Source of the DNA: Phocaeicola massiliensis B84634 = Timone 84634 = DSM 17679 = JCM 13223
Lineage (GTDB): Bacteria > Bacteroidota > Bacteroidia > Bacteroidales > Bacteroidaceae
Direction: 5' to 3'
DNA length: 64,000 nucleotides
Assembly (NCBI RefSeq): GCF_000382445.1
Contig: NZ_KB905472.1
Coordinates: 560,776 to 624,775, forward strand
The position numbers and the translations under genes are program-made. The notes below the pieces were generated by a model. The model ran no database searches. It was not told the origin of the DNA and saw only the letters and a program-made list of their open reading frames with translations. Positions 16,767 to 25,969 of the stretch are shown piece after piece (the first letter of the stretch is position 1; every line of letters begins with the position of its first letter).

Positions 16767-17732
16767 TTAACGGTATAAAGTAATTTCATTCGTATTCTCT
16801 TTTTGTTTTATTTTGAAAGGGTGTATTTTCTGAATAATCCGCAATACCTCCATTACCCCGTCGCGCTGGCGGAACTTTCCTGTGTATTCGTATTCCAGTA
16901 TAGAGGTGTCTTTGACGATGATTTTCACGTCATAATAAAGTTCCAGTTTTTTCAATATGTCTTTCAGCTTTTGTTTGTCGAAAGCATAAAGACCGTCTTT
17001 CCAGATGATGGGGTCTTTAGTGATGGAGCCCACCAGGAAACGTCCATTGGCAGTTGCGGTTAGCTGTTGTTCAGGGCTTAACAGAACTCCTTGTTGTTCT
17101 TGTTCGGGATGGTAGACGCGTACAGATCCTTCCAACAGTGCAACGGTAAGTTCTTCGCTAGGATAGTTGAAGACATTGAATTGTGTACCAAGTGCTTTTA
17201 TATCCACCTTTCCGGTAGAGACAATAAACGGCAACGTTCCTTTCGCCACTTCAAAGAAGGCTTCTCCGTTGAGCTTTACCCGGCGTTCCTCACCGAATAT
17301 GGAAGGATAGGTGAGGGTGGAACCGGCATTCACCCATACTTTGCTGCCGTCCGGCAGTACAATATGTGCGCGTTGTCCGGCCGGGACAGAGAGTTTCTGA
17401 GTGACAGGCTGTGGTATATCCATACTGATAAACGAGTAAGTAACCCACCATGTGGAAACTATACAGGCAATGATGATAGCCGCATAGCGTAAAAAATGGA
17501 ATGACAATCTTTTCTTTTTTTCTATCTGTCGGGCTTTCATGAAACGCTTCAGGCTTTCCTTACCTAATAATTCGTTTTTTTCTTGTGGGTGGAGTTTTAC
17601 CAGCGATTGCAAGTGCTGGCAATTTATCATTTCCTTCTTCAGTTCTTGGTTGGAAAAGGCCTCCTGCAGTAAAGCTTTCCTTTCTTCTTTACTGAGTTCT
17701 CCTGCGTAATATTTTATAATTCGATGGTCCAT
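16767..17732 (-). CDS. FecR-family anti-sigma factor
   Basis: A 321-residue inner-membrane protein. An N-terminal cytoplasmic region (1-80) binds the sigma factor, and a single membrane helix lies at about 81-103 (YAAIIIACIVSTWWVTYSFI). A periplasmic FecR domain at about 112-210 contains VPAGQRAHIVLPDGSKVWVN and GEAFFEVAKGTLPF. A C-terminal STN-like DUF4974 domain follows at about 245-320. It holds the ECF sigma factor until the STN domain of SusC signals that substrate is bound. It starts 65 bp after the sigma gene. Confidence 0.93.
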   Translation of the reverse strand: MDHRIIKYYAGELSKEERKALLQEAFSNQELKKEMINCQHLQSLVKLHPQEKNELLGKESLKRFMKARQIEKKKRLSFHFLRYAAIIIACIVSTWWVTYSFISMDIPQPVTQKLSVPAGQRAHIVLPDGSKVWVNAGSTLTYPSIFGEERRVKLNGEAFFEVAKGTLPFIVSTGKVDIKALGTQFNVFNYPSEELTVALLEGSVRVYHPEQEQQGVLLSPEQQLTATANGRFLVGSITKDPIIWKDGLYAFDKQKLKDILKKLELYYDVKIIVKDTSILEYEYTGKFRQRDGVMEVLRIIQKIHPFKIKQKENTNEITLYR

Positions 17733-17797
17733 TTTTTATCTGTTCTGTATAGTAAACGAAGCAAGAGAAAGAATCCGCCAAAAGAAAATGAAAAAAA

Positions 17798-18346
17798 TCA
17801 GGGAAGAGTAAATAAAAAAAGAAGTAGAGGCAGGCAGTCTTTTAATTCCTCGCGTAATTTTTTGTATGCAATAGCCATTTGTGATTCTACGGTGTTGATG
17901 GATATTTGCAGTTCTGAAGCTATTTGCTGTTGTTTTTTGCCTTCCAGTTTGTTCATGACAAAAATGCTTCGGCACCGTTCGGGGAGTTTCTGCAAAGCTT
18001 GTTCCAAACGTTCTTCTATGTCGGTTTCATCGGGGAAGTTGGTATTGAGGATCTCCAAAGAATCATATTTCATGCGTAAGGTCATATCAAATTCGCTTTG
18101 CATTTCGGCCACAGCTTCCTGTTCGTTCACCCGTTTGCGTAAGTAGTCCAGACATTTGTTTTTGATGGAAGTAAACAGGTAAGCTGTAAGGTTGGTGTAT
18201 GCATCCAACCGGTCGCAGTGTTCGTATAAATGCAGGAACACGTCTTGAACGATGTTTTCGGCATCACTTTCGGACAATACATATTCGCGTGCGAAATAAA
18301 TAGCACGTGAATACCATGTGATATAGAACCGTTCAAAATTTGTCAT
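17798..18346 (-). CDS. ECF RNA polymerase sigma-70 factor (Bacteroidales FecI-like)
   Basis: 182 residues with sigma region 2 at about 10-75 (AENIVQDVFLHLYEHCDRL then LFTSIKNKCLDYLRKR) and region 4 at about 110-165 (LPERCRSIFVMNKLEGKKQQQIASELQISINTVES). Typical ECF sigma factors are 160-200 residues. It is the first gene of the regulator pair and should drive the SusC-SusD-glycosidase operon. The C-terminal hydrophobic tail LPLLLFLFTLP is unusual for a soluble sigma factor, though short hydrophobic tails occur in this subgroup. Confidence 0.93.
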   Translation of the reverse strand: MTNFERFYITWYSRAIYFAREYVLSESDAENIVQDVFLHLYEHCDRLDAYTNLTAYLFTSIKNKCLDYLRKRVNEQEAVAEMQSEFDMTLRMKYDSLEILNTNFPDETDIEERLEQALQKLPERCRSIFVMNKLEGKKQQQIASELQISINTVESQMAIAYKKLREELKDCLPLLLFLFTLP

Positions 18347-18371
18347 GACGAATCCTTAAATGATTTAAATG

Positions 18372-18402
18372 CAAATTTAAATTTTTCTATTGAAATATTA
18401 AA
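18372..18402 (-). promoter_or_regulatory. Promoter of the ECF sigma gene
   Basis: On the minus strand TTTA (18402-18399) and TAAATTTG (18379-18372) are separated by 19 bp, matching the Bacteroides housekeeping promoter pattern. It would give a leader of about 20 nt, so the regulator pair is transcribed by the primary sigma factor. Confidence 0.5.
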
Positions 18403-18691
18403 AAAATGATAAGGAATATTATGGGATTTTTATTAAGAGAAGAATTACGCTCTTTGTGCTTCTTACATCGGTTGATACGGTCATCTCTCCGAACTGTTAT
18501 AAAGTCAAAAGAAAAATATGGGGGGAGTTTCGTGATATCCTGTCCGGAGAATAAAATAATTCTTTAAGAACTCAAGCCCCATGATTTTGTAGGCGGGTCG
18601 GTTTTACTTTGCCGGTATTGTTTGAAGCCGTCAATTGATGGGGTAAGGTAAGTAATTGAAAAGTTTTTTGTATTTTTGAGCTGTATAAACA
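18403..18691. other. Divergent intergenic region between the sigma gene and the TIGR02757 gene
   Basis: Together with flanking promoter sequence this is about 350 bp without a gene. On the plus strand TATTTTTG at 18671-18678 is a good -7 element for the TIGR02757 gene. I see nothing else that I can support. Confidence 0.45.
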
Positions 18692-18700
18692 GTGAAATGG

Positions 18701-19471
18701 ATGAAAGAAAATAATAAGGAACAAGAAAGGTTTGTTGCTTATATTACTAAGCAGCAATGTGTTAATGAAGCAGCATCCGTTACCGATTTTCTTCGGAAAT
18801 ATGCTTTTAGGTATCATAATTCCGCTTTTATATCATCTGATCCGGTTCAGTTTCCTCATCGTTATCATCGGAAGGAAGATATAGAAATAAGCGGTTTTTT
18901 GACGGCCTATCTGAGTTTCGGTGCTCGTCCTCAAATACTGAAGGCAGCGGAGAGGCTGGATGCTGTCATGCAGCATAACCCTTTGGTTTATGTATTGTCG
19001 AAAGATTGGAAATCGGATTTTTGTGGGGAAGAATCTTTTTATCGCACAGTGTCGAAGAATAAAATGGGGGAATTATTCCATTGGTTACATGGAATATATA
19101 CAAAATATGGCTGTATGGAAGCGGCTTTAATGGCGTGTCAGGAGGGCTCTCCGATACAACGCCTATGTCGTTTGTTGGGCGTTTCGGACAAGGCACCGCA
19201 AAAAAAACTTAATATGTTTCTTCGTTGGATGATCAGGCGTGACTCGGAAGTAGACTTCGGTATTTGGACTTCTTTTTCGCCTTGTGATTTGTTGATTCCG
19301 TTGGATATTCATGTCTGTGAAGTAGCTCATCGGCTTCATCTTACTCGAAGTAAATCTTATACATTGAATAACGCAAAGGCCATTACCCGTGCACTTGCCG
19401 AGGTTTTTCCGGACGACCCGTGTTTGGGGGACTTTGCGTTATTCGGTTATGGAATTAATGATGGAAAATAA
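18701..19471 (+). CDS. TIGR02757 (DUF2400) family protein, function unknown
   Basis: About 256 residues. I use the ATG at 18701 rather than an in-frame GTG at 18692, because it sits about 20 nt after the -7 element. Family marks are FLTAYLSFGARPQILKAAERL near the N-terminus, LNMFLRWMIRRDSEVDFGIW centrally and the C-terminal GDFALFGYGIND. The LNMFLRWM and DIHV motifs recall the helix-hairpin-helix base-excision-glycosylase fold, which is my inference. It is soluble and conserved as a single-copy gene in Bacteroidetes. It converges on the GH2 gene, whose stop lies 28 bp away. Confidence 0.85.
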   Translation: MKENNKEQERFVAYITKQQCVNEAASVTDFLRKYAFRYHNSAFISSDPVQFPHRYHRKEDIEISGFLTAYLSFGARPQILKAAERLDAVMQHNPLVYVLSKDWKSDFCGEESFYRTVSKNKMGELFHWLHGIYTKYGCMEAALMACQEGSPIQRLCRLLGVSDKAPQKKLNMFLRWMIRRDSEVDFGIWTSFSPCDLLIPLDIHVCEVAHRLHLTRSKSYTLNNAKAITRALAEVFPDDPCLGDFALFGYGINDGK

Positions 19472-19499
19472 CGATATTAATTTTACTATGAAAGAGTCT

Positions 19500-22277
19500 T
19501 TATAGCAGTTGCTGTATTTGTTCTCTTTTGAGTTCCGTATCAACATGGAATGCCGGACTGTTCATGTATTTTTTCAAGCTATATAACAGTTGTCGGGCTT
19601 CGGGGCGTTTATCCATGTCTTGCCAAAAGTCTATACCTGAAACCAATATTTTTCCTTTACCTACTCTAGCTTCGAACAATAAGGCTAAGGGGCGATTGGT
19701 AAACCAGTCGTCGATGACGCGGACGATGGGATGTATCTTTGGAGAAAGTTTGCTGAACTCAATTGCTCCGGAATGGCTCATGGCATCCCACCATTGGTAG
19801 TCGCTGTGATATTCTGTGGGGAATTCACTAAGAGCCGGATGTGCGGGATTGCATAATATGCCCAAGGTATGAGGTGCTTGTTTGGCAGTCCATGCTGTAT
19901 TCCAGAAAATGCTGGAGAAGCCTATTTGGATATCGCCCCCCAGTTTTTTGGATAAACTTCCTTTCTTTAGTGAAAGTAAGACTGTGGCTCCTTTCTCAAG
20001 GGTGTTTAGTGTGATGGTATCCAAGCGGTCGGTCATACAGATTTTATTTTCATGGGGAATGGCTTGTCGGACTGTTGGGTATACCCAGATGTTCCAGTCA
20101 TTTTTTCTATTGTTTACTGAAACTTCTAATATCAAACGTTGAGGTGTGGTCACAGTAGTGAGTGGAGCTGCTACTTCCCCTAAAGTAAAATTATTGCCGA
20201 CAGGTATTTCTTTTGAATTCCATTGTCCTGATTGGAGAATGTTTCCTTCAGTGTCACGTAAAGTCCATCCGGTAGTTGCGTTTTGCAGAGGGCTGCTTCC
20301 ATAGTGAGCGACCTCGGCAGATGCTTTCAAAGTATCATTGTTTGTGAAAATTAGTTTGGACAGACGTGCCAATGGTACGGTGGCATTGCAGAAACGGCTG
20401 TATTCTTCGGGGGATATATACCCTTTTTCTTCCCAGAAGGCATCAAGCACACCTACCGGTGCGGTGCCTTGTCCCGGAAAATCGTATAAACCCAACAATT
20501 GGAATCCTCCGAAGTCTTTAGTGCGGAGGGCGGCTTCTATGTCGGCCTTGTAACAAAGTACTTGTAACTTTCCTGATGCCAGCAGGAAACTATCGGAAAG
20601 GGCTTTCATGCCATTCTCTTGTAGACTTTCTTGGAATATTTCAAAGTTGGTAGGGCGCATTACCCCTGTATACTTTTTCATTTCTTTAAAATTGGGATAG
20701 ACGCACCATTGTCCTATTTCATGACTTACTATGGGTTGGGTGAACCGGTTAATATATTCAGACCAGTCGTAGTCTGTACGTGGTGCCTGGGCATTGATGA
20801 TACTGTTCAGCCCTTGTCCCCATCCCTGTATGCGTGGTGAGGGGTCGCTTAAGAAATCACTGACAGGCAAGTTGGGCCATCCGCCTGCTGTGCTATAAAT
20901 TCGTCTTTTATCTTGTTTTTTCCAATAGAAGGTAAATTCAGCCAGATAATTGTTGCTTCCTGCGCCGGCAGGTTCATTGCCGTACATCATCATGCAGAAA
21001 GAGGGATGATTGCCAAAAGTTCTCACTATAGCTTCGCTTTCTTTTAATATAAAGGCGTCCAATGGTTTCCCATCTCCGATAGTGGTGCTGCTGTTTGCCC
21101 AGGATGAACATTCTATTTCCAGATACATTCCCATTTTGTCGGCTGCACAAAAAGCAGCTTCGGGAGGACACCAGGAATGAAAACGTATATGATTCAAACC
21201 GTGGTTACGGCAGGCTGTGAATATCTTTTCCCATGAAGCTTGGTCGGTAGGTGGGTAGCCGGTTTTGGGAAAAGCTGCACAATCCAGTGTTCCGCGTAGA
21301 AAGACGGGACGTCCGTTGATGGTGATGTGGCGGTCTGTTACTCTGAAATCGCGCATACCGAACTGCTCTGTATGAGTATCGGTAGTTGTTTTTTCTTTAT
21401 CGGTCAGGCTGGCTTCCAGTGTATATAAATTCGGATTGAACTCATCCCACAGACAAATATTGTCTCCTAATGAAAGTATTGTTTCAGTTTTGTTCTCGCC
21501 GGGGAGAAGCACTATTTCTTGTTGTATGCTTTTCCCATTGGCTTTTAAGGTTAGAATAGCGGTGGCTTTTGTCTTTTTTTTGTTTTTCAGGTATGTTTTT
21601 ACGCGAATGTTTTTAGCATTGATATCAGGATAAATATCTGTGTGTACTATGCTTACTTGTGGGCGGACTTGCAGGTACATGTCGCCTATTACTCCGTTCC
21701 AGTTACCTTGCGTGTGGTCTGAAATACTGTGTGAGTTTTCTCCCGGATCAATGTCTTTTATTCTGTTATCTATACGTAAAGTGAGTGTATGCTTGCCTGG
21801 AGTGAGTACATCGGATAAGTCATATTGATGGGGAGTTCCGAGTGTGTTCTGCATGCCTATTTCTTTATCATCTACCCATAAACGTGTTTCCCAATGGCAT
21901 CGTTCCAGAAAAAGAGAGATGTCTTGCTGGTTCCAGTCGGTTGGAATATTTACTTCTTTCCGATACCATGCTACACCTTTGTAGTATTTTATGGGTTGCA
22001 GCCAAAAAGGTATTTTGATGTTATCGGAGTTCCGATATTTTGCATAATGTTCATTTTTAAAATAAGAGTCATCGTTGATGCTTCCTGTCCAAGGTGTGTT
22101 AATATTAATATCTTCTCCTAATCCATTGGAAGTCATAGAACCGGGCAATAGAATGCTACCACTCCAATTGGTAGAGTCTGTAGTAAATTGCCATTTGCCT
22201 GTCAGGTCAATTCGGTTTTCAGGTTGTGAACATGAAACTGTTAATAGGAATAAGAATAATAAAGAATTGATTTTCAT
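19500..22277 (-). CDS. Glycoside hydrolase family 2 lipoprotein
   Basis: 925 residues with a lipobox, LLTVSCSQ (cysteine at about 16), so the protein is membrane anchored. Domains run GH2 sugar-binding (about 25-210; DLTGKWQF, WYRKEVNIP, ERCHWETRLWVDDKEIG), a GH2 immunoglobulin-like domain (about 212-320) and a TIM barrel from about 325 (NGRPVFLRGTLDCAAFPKTG). The likely acid/base is E435 in YGNEPAG and the nucleophile E520 in SHEIGQW. The extra C-terminal 250 residues form beta domains. GH2 covers beta-galactosidases, glucuronidases and mannosidases; the specificity is not readable here. It is co-transcribed after the sialate O-acetylesterase-like gene. Confidence 0.88.
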   Translation of the reverse strand: MKINSLLFLFLLTVSCSQPENRIDLTGKWQFTTDSTNWSGSILLPGSMTSNGLGEDININTPWTGSINDDSYFKNEHYAKYRNSDNIKIPFWLQPIKYYKGVAWYRKEVNIPTDWNQQDISLFLERCHWETRLWVDDKEIGMQNTLGTPHQYDLSDVLTPGKHTLTLRIDNRIKDIDPGENSHSISDHTQGNWNGVIGDMYLQVRPQVSIVHTDIYPDINAKNIRVKTYLKNKKKTKATAILTLKANGKSIQQEIVLLPGENKTETILSLGDNICLWDEFNPNLYTLEASLTDKEKTTTDTHTEQFGMRDFRVTDRHITINGRPVFLRGTLDCAAFPKTGYPPTDQASWEKIFTACRNHGLNHIRFHSWCPPEAAFCAADKMGMYLEIECSSWANSSTTIGDGKPLDAFILKESEAIVRTFGNHPSFCMMMYGNEPAGAGSNNYLAEFTFYWKKQDKRRIYSTAGGWPNLPVSDFLSDPSPRIQGWGQGLNSIINAQAPRTDYDWSEYINRFTQPIVSHEIGQWCVYPNFKEMKKYTGVMRPTNFEIFQESLQENGMKALSDSFLLASGKLQVLCYKADIEAALRTKDFGGFQLLGLYDFPGQGTAPVGVLDAFWEEKGYISPEEYSRFCNATVPLARLSKLIFTNNDTLKASAEVAHYGSSPLQNATTGWTLRDTEGNILQSGQWNSKEIPVGNNFTLGEVAAPLTTVTTPQRLILEVSVNNRKNDWNIWVYPTVRQAIPHENKICMTDRLDTITLNTLEKGATVLLSLKKGSLSKKLGGDIQIGFSSIFWNTAWTAKQAPHTLGILCNPAHPALSEFPTEYHSDYQWWDAMSHSGAIEFSKLSPKIHPIVRVIDDWFTNRPLALLFEARVGKGKILVSGIDFWQDMDKRPEARQLLYSLKKYMNSPAFHVDTELKREQIQQLL

Positions 22278-22343
22278 CTATCTGATTGTTTATGGTACTT
22301 GGTTAATGATATATTAAATGTTGTCTCCTGCCGATATTTTTTA

Positions 22344-23753
22344 TTATCTATCTGTGCGGAAAGGTGCTACAGGCAGTCCTTCTGCATTGAATAAATTTCC
22401 TACAGTCGCATCATCGAAACAGTAACGGACAGCAATCGGCTGTTTTATTTTGGGTGAAGAAACTATCAGCCGGTTTTCTTTGATACGTGCATTGGCAGGT
22501 ACGAAGTTTCCGTCATTTCCGGCTATTGTTACTCCTCTGATTTTTTTGTCGGGACATACTAATTTCTTTTCTGTATGACTAAAAGAGAGGATAGCTTTTC
22601 CTTTTTCTATGGTCATTTGTGTGAAGAAAGGTGTTTCATAACCTTTTTTTAATGCTTTGTAAGTTCTGCCCAATACTAAATTAGCCAGTCTAAAGCCAGC
22701 TTCGGCTTTTTGGGCAGGATGGATGTTGTCAGGGTCACCAATATCGGTAGTGGTTATCAGTCCTACATTGTCAACTCTATGTGCTACTTGTTCTTGTGCT
22801 TCACGTATCAATGCGGGACCGTTATTGGTAGAGTGGTAGTTGTATGGAGCTATTTGAACCATATAAAAAGGAAAATTCTTGCCGAAGCCTTTTCGCCAAC
22901 TTGCAATCATTTTTTCCATGAGCAAATTGTATGATGACGGATTGTCTCTGTTTGATTCTCCTTGATACCAAATGGCTCCGGCAATGTCGTATGGCATTAA
23001 CGGATGAATCATGCTGTTGTAAAGGACTCCCGGTGTTACCGGCCACCAGGGGTAAGGCTTGTTTATTACTGCTTCGGCAATGACTTTGTTGTTTATGACG
23101 GTGTCTCTCGGAGTCCATACTTCGGCAGGAGTTCCTCCCCATGCGGAAACAATTAATCCTATGGGTACATTGAGTTTCTGTTGCAAACGTTTGCCGAAAA
23201 AATAAGCTATGGCACTTCTCTTCTGCATTATTTCGGGGGTACATTGTTCCCATTGTGCATAGCAATCTTCTTGCGGAGATTTGCTTCCTTGTTTGCTCAG
23301 ACTGAAGAAACGTATGTGGGGATGGTTAGCGTTGTCAATCTCTTCTTGCCGGTTATGGATTCCGTTATTGGGACTCCATTCCATGTTTGACTGTCCACTA
23401 CATAACCATACTTCGCCCAATAGGATATCTTTCAGTATTATTTTGTTTTCTTTTCTGTTGTCGGTGAATATTTGCAGGGTGTACGGACCTCCGTGCCCAC
23501 AGGTAGGAATTTTTGTTCTCCAACGTCCGCAGTCATCTACAGAGGTTGAAATGGTATCATTGGGCATCCAACTTCCTACTAATTTGACCGTAGTGCTTGC
23601 TTCTCCCCATCCCCAAATAGAAACAGTACTTTTCTGTTGGAGTACCATGTGGTCCGAGAATATGGCCGGTAAATGTATTGGGGTAGAAGTTTGCCCATTT
23701 GTAACTGCACTATAACACAATGCCAGAAAAATAGTTTTAATAGTTCTTTTCAT
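22344..23753 (-). CDS. Sialate O-acetylesterase-like SGNH esterase
   Basis: 469 residues starting at 23753 (MKRTIKTIFLALCYSAVTNGQ, a signal peptide). A longer open frame upstream adds a non-signal stretch and is unlikely. The N-terminal beta domain carries the family opening LPAIFSDHMVLQQKSTVSIWGWGEA. The SGNH block SGQSNMEW places catalytic serine S122, and DNIHPAQK supplies the Asp/His pair. It removes O-acetyl groups from sialic acids or from plant xylan-type sugars; the family acts on both. With the GH2 gene 66 bp downstream it forms a small glycan-degrading operon, probably working in the periplasm. Confidence 0.88.
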   Translation of the reverse strand: MKRTIKTIFLALCYSAVTNGQTSTPIHLPAIFSDHMVLQQKSTVSIWGWGEASTTVKLVGSWMPNDTISTSVDDCGRWRTKIPTCGHGGPYTLQIFTDNRKENKIILKDILLGEVWLCSGQSNMEWSPNNGIHNRQEEIDNANHPHIRFFSLSKQGSKSPQEDCYAQWEQCTPEIMQKRSAIAYFFGKRLQQKLNVPIGLIVSAWGGTPAEVWTPRDTVINNKVIAEAVINKPYPWWPVTPGVLYNSMIHPLMPYDIAGAIWYQGESNRDNPSSYNLLMEKMIASWRKGFGKNFPFYMVQIAPYNYHSTNNGPALIREAQEQVAHRVDNVGLITTTDIGDPDNIHPAQKAEAGFRLANLVLGRTYKALKKGYETPFFTQMTIEKGKAILSFSHTEKKLVCPDKKIRGVTIAGNDGNFVPANARIKENRLIVSSPKIKQPIAVRYCFDDATVGNLFNAEGLPVAPFRTDR

Positions 23754-23890
23754 TATATTGTATAGATTAAGGTGAATGAATATTCCTGATAGAGGAATAG
23801 ATTTGCAAAAGAAATAATAATTGTTGTATAATCCCATAGATATTTTAGCTTAAATGATGGATTATATTTCTATTTTTGGGGGTAGGAAAT

Positions 23891-23932
23891 AAAAATCCCC
23901 GGTCAGGATAATCACATCCTCCGGGGATTTAC
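23891..23932 (-). terminator. Rho-independent terminator after the NagB-like/PIG-L gene
   Basis: AAATCCCCGG (23893-23902) pairs with CCGGGGATTT (23921-23930) with an 18-base loop whose ends can pair further (AGGAT/ATCCT). On the minus strand the stem is followed by TTTTTATTT. It lies about 50 bp past the stop at 23978. Confidence 0.8.
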
Positions 23933-23977
23933 TTTTACTTTAAAGGTTAGTATAAATTAGGTTAGGTCTTATACTTC

Positions 23978-25966
23978 TTATAGTGGGACATATTCTACAA
24001 ATGCTTCCATGGCTTCATAGCATGCCAAACCTAGCTGGTCATACAATGCTGCTGTACCACGATTACGGTCTTCGCTACGTTGCCAGAACAGACGTTCGTC
24101 ATTACCCAGGAACGGTGCACTTTCCATTTGAGACTGATGTTTCAAGATAGAGTTACGTTTAGCACGCAGTTCCTCAGGGCTGAACGGAACTGCCATTTCA
24201 ATATTCTCTATTTCCCATTCTGCCCATGCGCCACGGTACATCCATGTGCGACAGTCTTTCAACCATTCTGCTCCAGCTTCCTTTTCAATATCGATGGCAG
24301 CAAGAACTGCATCAGTACATACGCGGTGAGTTCCGTGTGGGTCGGCCAAGTCACCGGCTACGAATATTTGGTGAGGCTTTACTTCGCGTAACAGCTTCAG
24401 TACAATTTCTACATCAGCTTCACTGATAGGATTCTTTTCAATCTTACCGGTTTCGTAGAACGGCAGGTCGAGGAAGTGGCAACGGCTCAAAGGAACTTGA
24501 TTGAAGGTACAAGCAGTACGGGCTTCACCACGACGAATCAGACCTTTAATGGTCAGGATGTCGCGTGTATCCATATCGCCTTCCTTCTTTGCTGCAAGGA
24601 ATTTCTTGATTTCAGCATACTTGTTCTTGATTGTCTCATTAGAGTTATCATCGAAAAGTTGATTGAAACCATTGATAAAATGCATGAAACGTACTACTTC
24701 TTCATCACCTACGGCGATATTTCCGGATGTTTCGTATGCAACGTGCACTTCATGACCTTGTTGAACCAAACGGCGTAAGGTTCCACCCATTGAGATGACG
24801 TCATCGTCAGGGTGCGGAGAGAAGATTACCACACGTTTGGGGAACGGTTTTGCACGTTCGGGGCGATAGGTATCGTCTGCATTCGGCTTGCCACCCGGCC
24901 ATCCGGTGATGGTGTGCTGCAAATCATTGAAGATTTTAATGTTTACGTTGTAAGCAGAGCCATAGAGTGCCAGCAGTTCGCTTAATCCGTTTTCGTTATA
25001 GTCTTTGTTGGTAAGCTTCAGGATGGGTTTCTTTGTCTTCAAGCATAACCATACGATGGCACTGCGAATCAATTTATCGTTCCACTCGCAGTTGGTTACC
25101 AACCATGGACGTTGAATGCGTGTTAAGTGGGAGGCTGCTGCCAGGTCAATGCAAACATTTGCATTGTTATGCAACTGTAAGTAAGAAGCGGGAAGTGTAT
25201 CACTTACTTTATCTTCCACTGCTTTCTTGATAATATCGGCTTTGTCATCGCCCCATGCCAACAGATAAACCTTGCGAGCTGCCATGATAGTGGCAACGCC
25301 CATAGTGATGGAACAAGGAGGAAGATTGTCCACACCCAGATTGTGTGCGGCTTCGGCACGTGAAGTGGAGTCAATCAGAATCAGTCGGGTAGGTGAGCTG
25401 AGACTTGAGCCCGGTTCGTTCATGGCAATATTGCCTTCACGACCGATACCCATCAAAATGATATCCATACCGCCAAATGTCTGGATGCGTTGTTCATACA
25501 GGCGGCAGTATTCGATTACGGCTTCTTGAGGAATAGTGCCGTCAATCGTAAACACATTCTGCTTATCGATATCTATCTGGCCTAAAAACAGGTCATTGAG
25601 TTGTGCGAAACTGCTTCCTGCACCTTCGGCGGCCAAGGGATAGTATTCATATAAGTTGAAGATGACTACATTGCGGAAACTTAGTCCTTCGTCTTTATGC
25701 TTACGGACGAGCTCAGCGTATAGCGGACGCAATGAAGCACCAGTTCCTGCACCAATCACGCAGAATTTTCCTTCGCGCTGGCGCTCATGGATTTTGGCAG
25801 CTATTTCATCGGCTATGTGTTGCACTCCTTCGTCTACCGTTTCGTAGATGTCTGTCGGCACCTTCTCAAAACGAGTGAGTACGGAACGCTCCACTGCATT
25901 TTCGGGTTTATAATACTTCGGAGATACTCTGTTAAGAGAAATCTGCGAGCTTAGGTTTGTTCTCAT
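23978..25966 (-). CDS. NagB-like domain fused to a PIG-L/LmbE deacetylase domain
   Basis: A 662-residue cytoplasmic fusion. Residues about 20-290 have the glucosamine-6-phosphate deaminase fold, but three of four catalytic positions differ from true NagB. The general-base D72 is Y106 (NLYEYY), D141 is E177 and H143 is N179 (GREGNIAMNEPG); only E148 remains (E184). Residues about 375-640 form a PIG-L/LmbE de-N-acetylase with the zinc motif SPHPDDDVISMGG and a later DPHGTH motif. This two-domain protein is known in Bacteroides as a putative deaminase-like protein. I infer that the deacetylase half works and that the N-terminal half binds a sugar phosphate or has another activity. It follows nagB by 3 bp. 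Confidence 0.85.
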   Translation of the reverse strand: MRTNLSSQISLNRVSPKYYKPENAVERSVLTRFEKVPTDIYETVDEGVQHIADEIAAKIHERQREGKFCVIGAGTGASLRPLYAELVRKHKDEGLSFRNVVIFNLYEYYPLAAEGAGSSFAQLNDLFLGQIDIDKQNVFTIDGTIPQEAVIEYCRLYEQRIQTFGGMDIILMGIGREGNIAMNEPGSSLSSPTRLILIDSTSRAEAAHNLGVDNLPPCSITMGVATIMAARKVYLLAWGDDKADIIKKAVEDKVSDTLPASYLQLHNNANVCIDLAAASHLTRIQRPWLVTNCEWNDKLIRSAIVWLCLKTKKPILKLTNKDYNENGLSELLALYGSAYNVNIKIFNDLQHTITGWPGGKPNADDTYRPERAKPFPKRVVIFSPHPDDDVISMGGTLRRLVQQGHEVHVAYETSGNIAVGDEEVVRFMHFINGFNQLFDDNSNETIKNKYAEIKKFLAAKKEGDMDTRDILTIKGLIRRGEARTACTFNQVPLSRCHFLDLPFYETGKIEKNPISEADVEIVLKLLREVKPHQIFVAGDLADPHGTHRVCTDAVLAAIDIEKEAGAEWLKDCRTWMYRGAWAEWEIENIEMAVPFSPEELRAKRNSILKHQSQMESAPFLGNDERLFWQRSEDRNRGTAALYDQLGLACYEAMEAFVEYVPL

Positions 25967-25969
25967 AAA

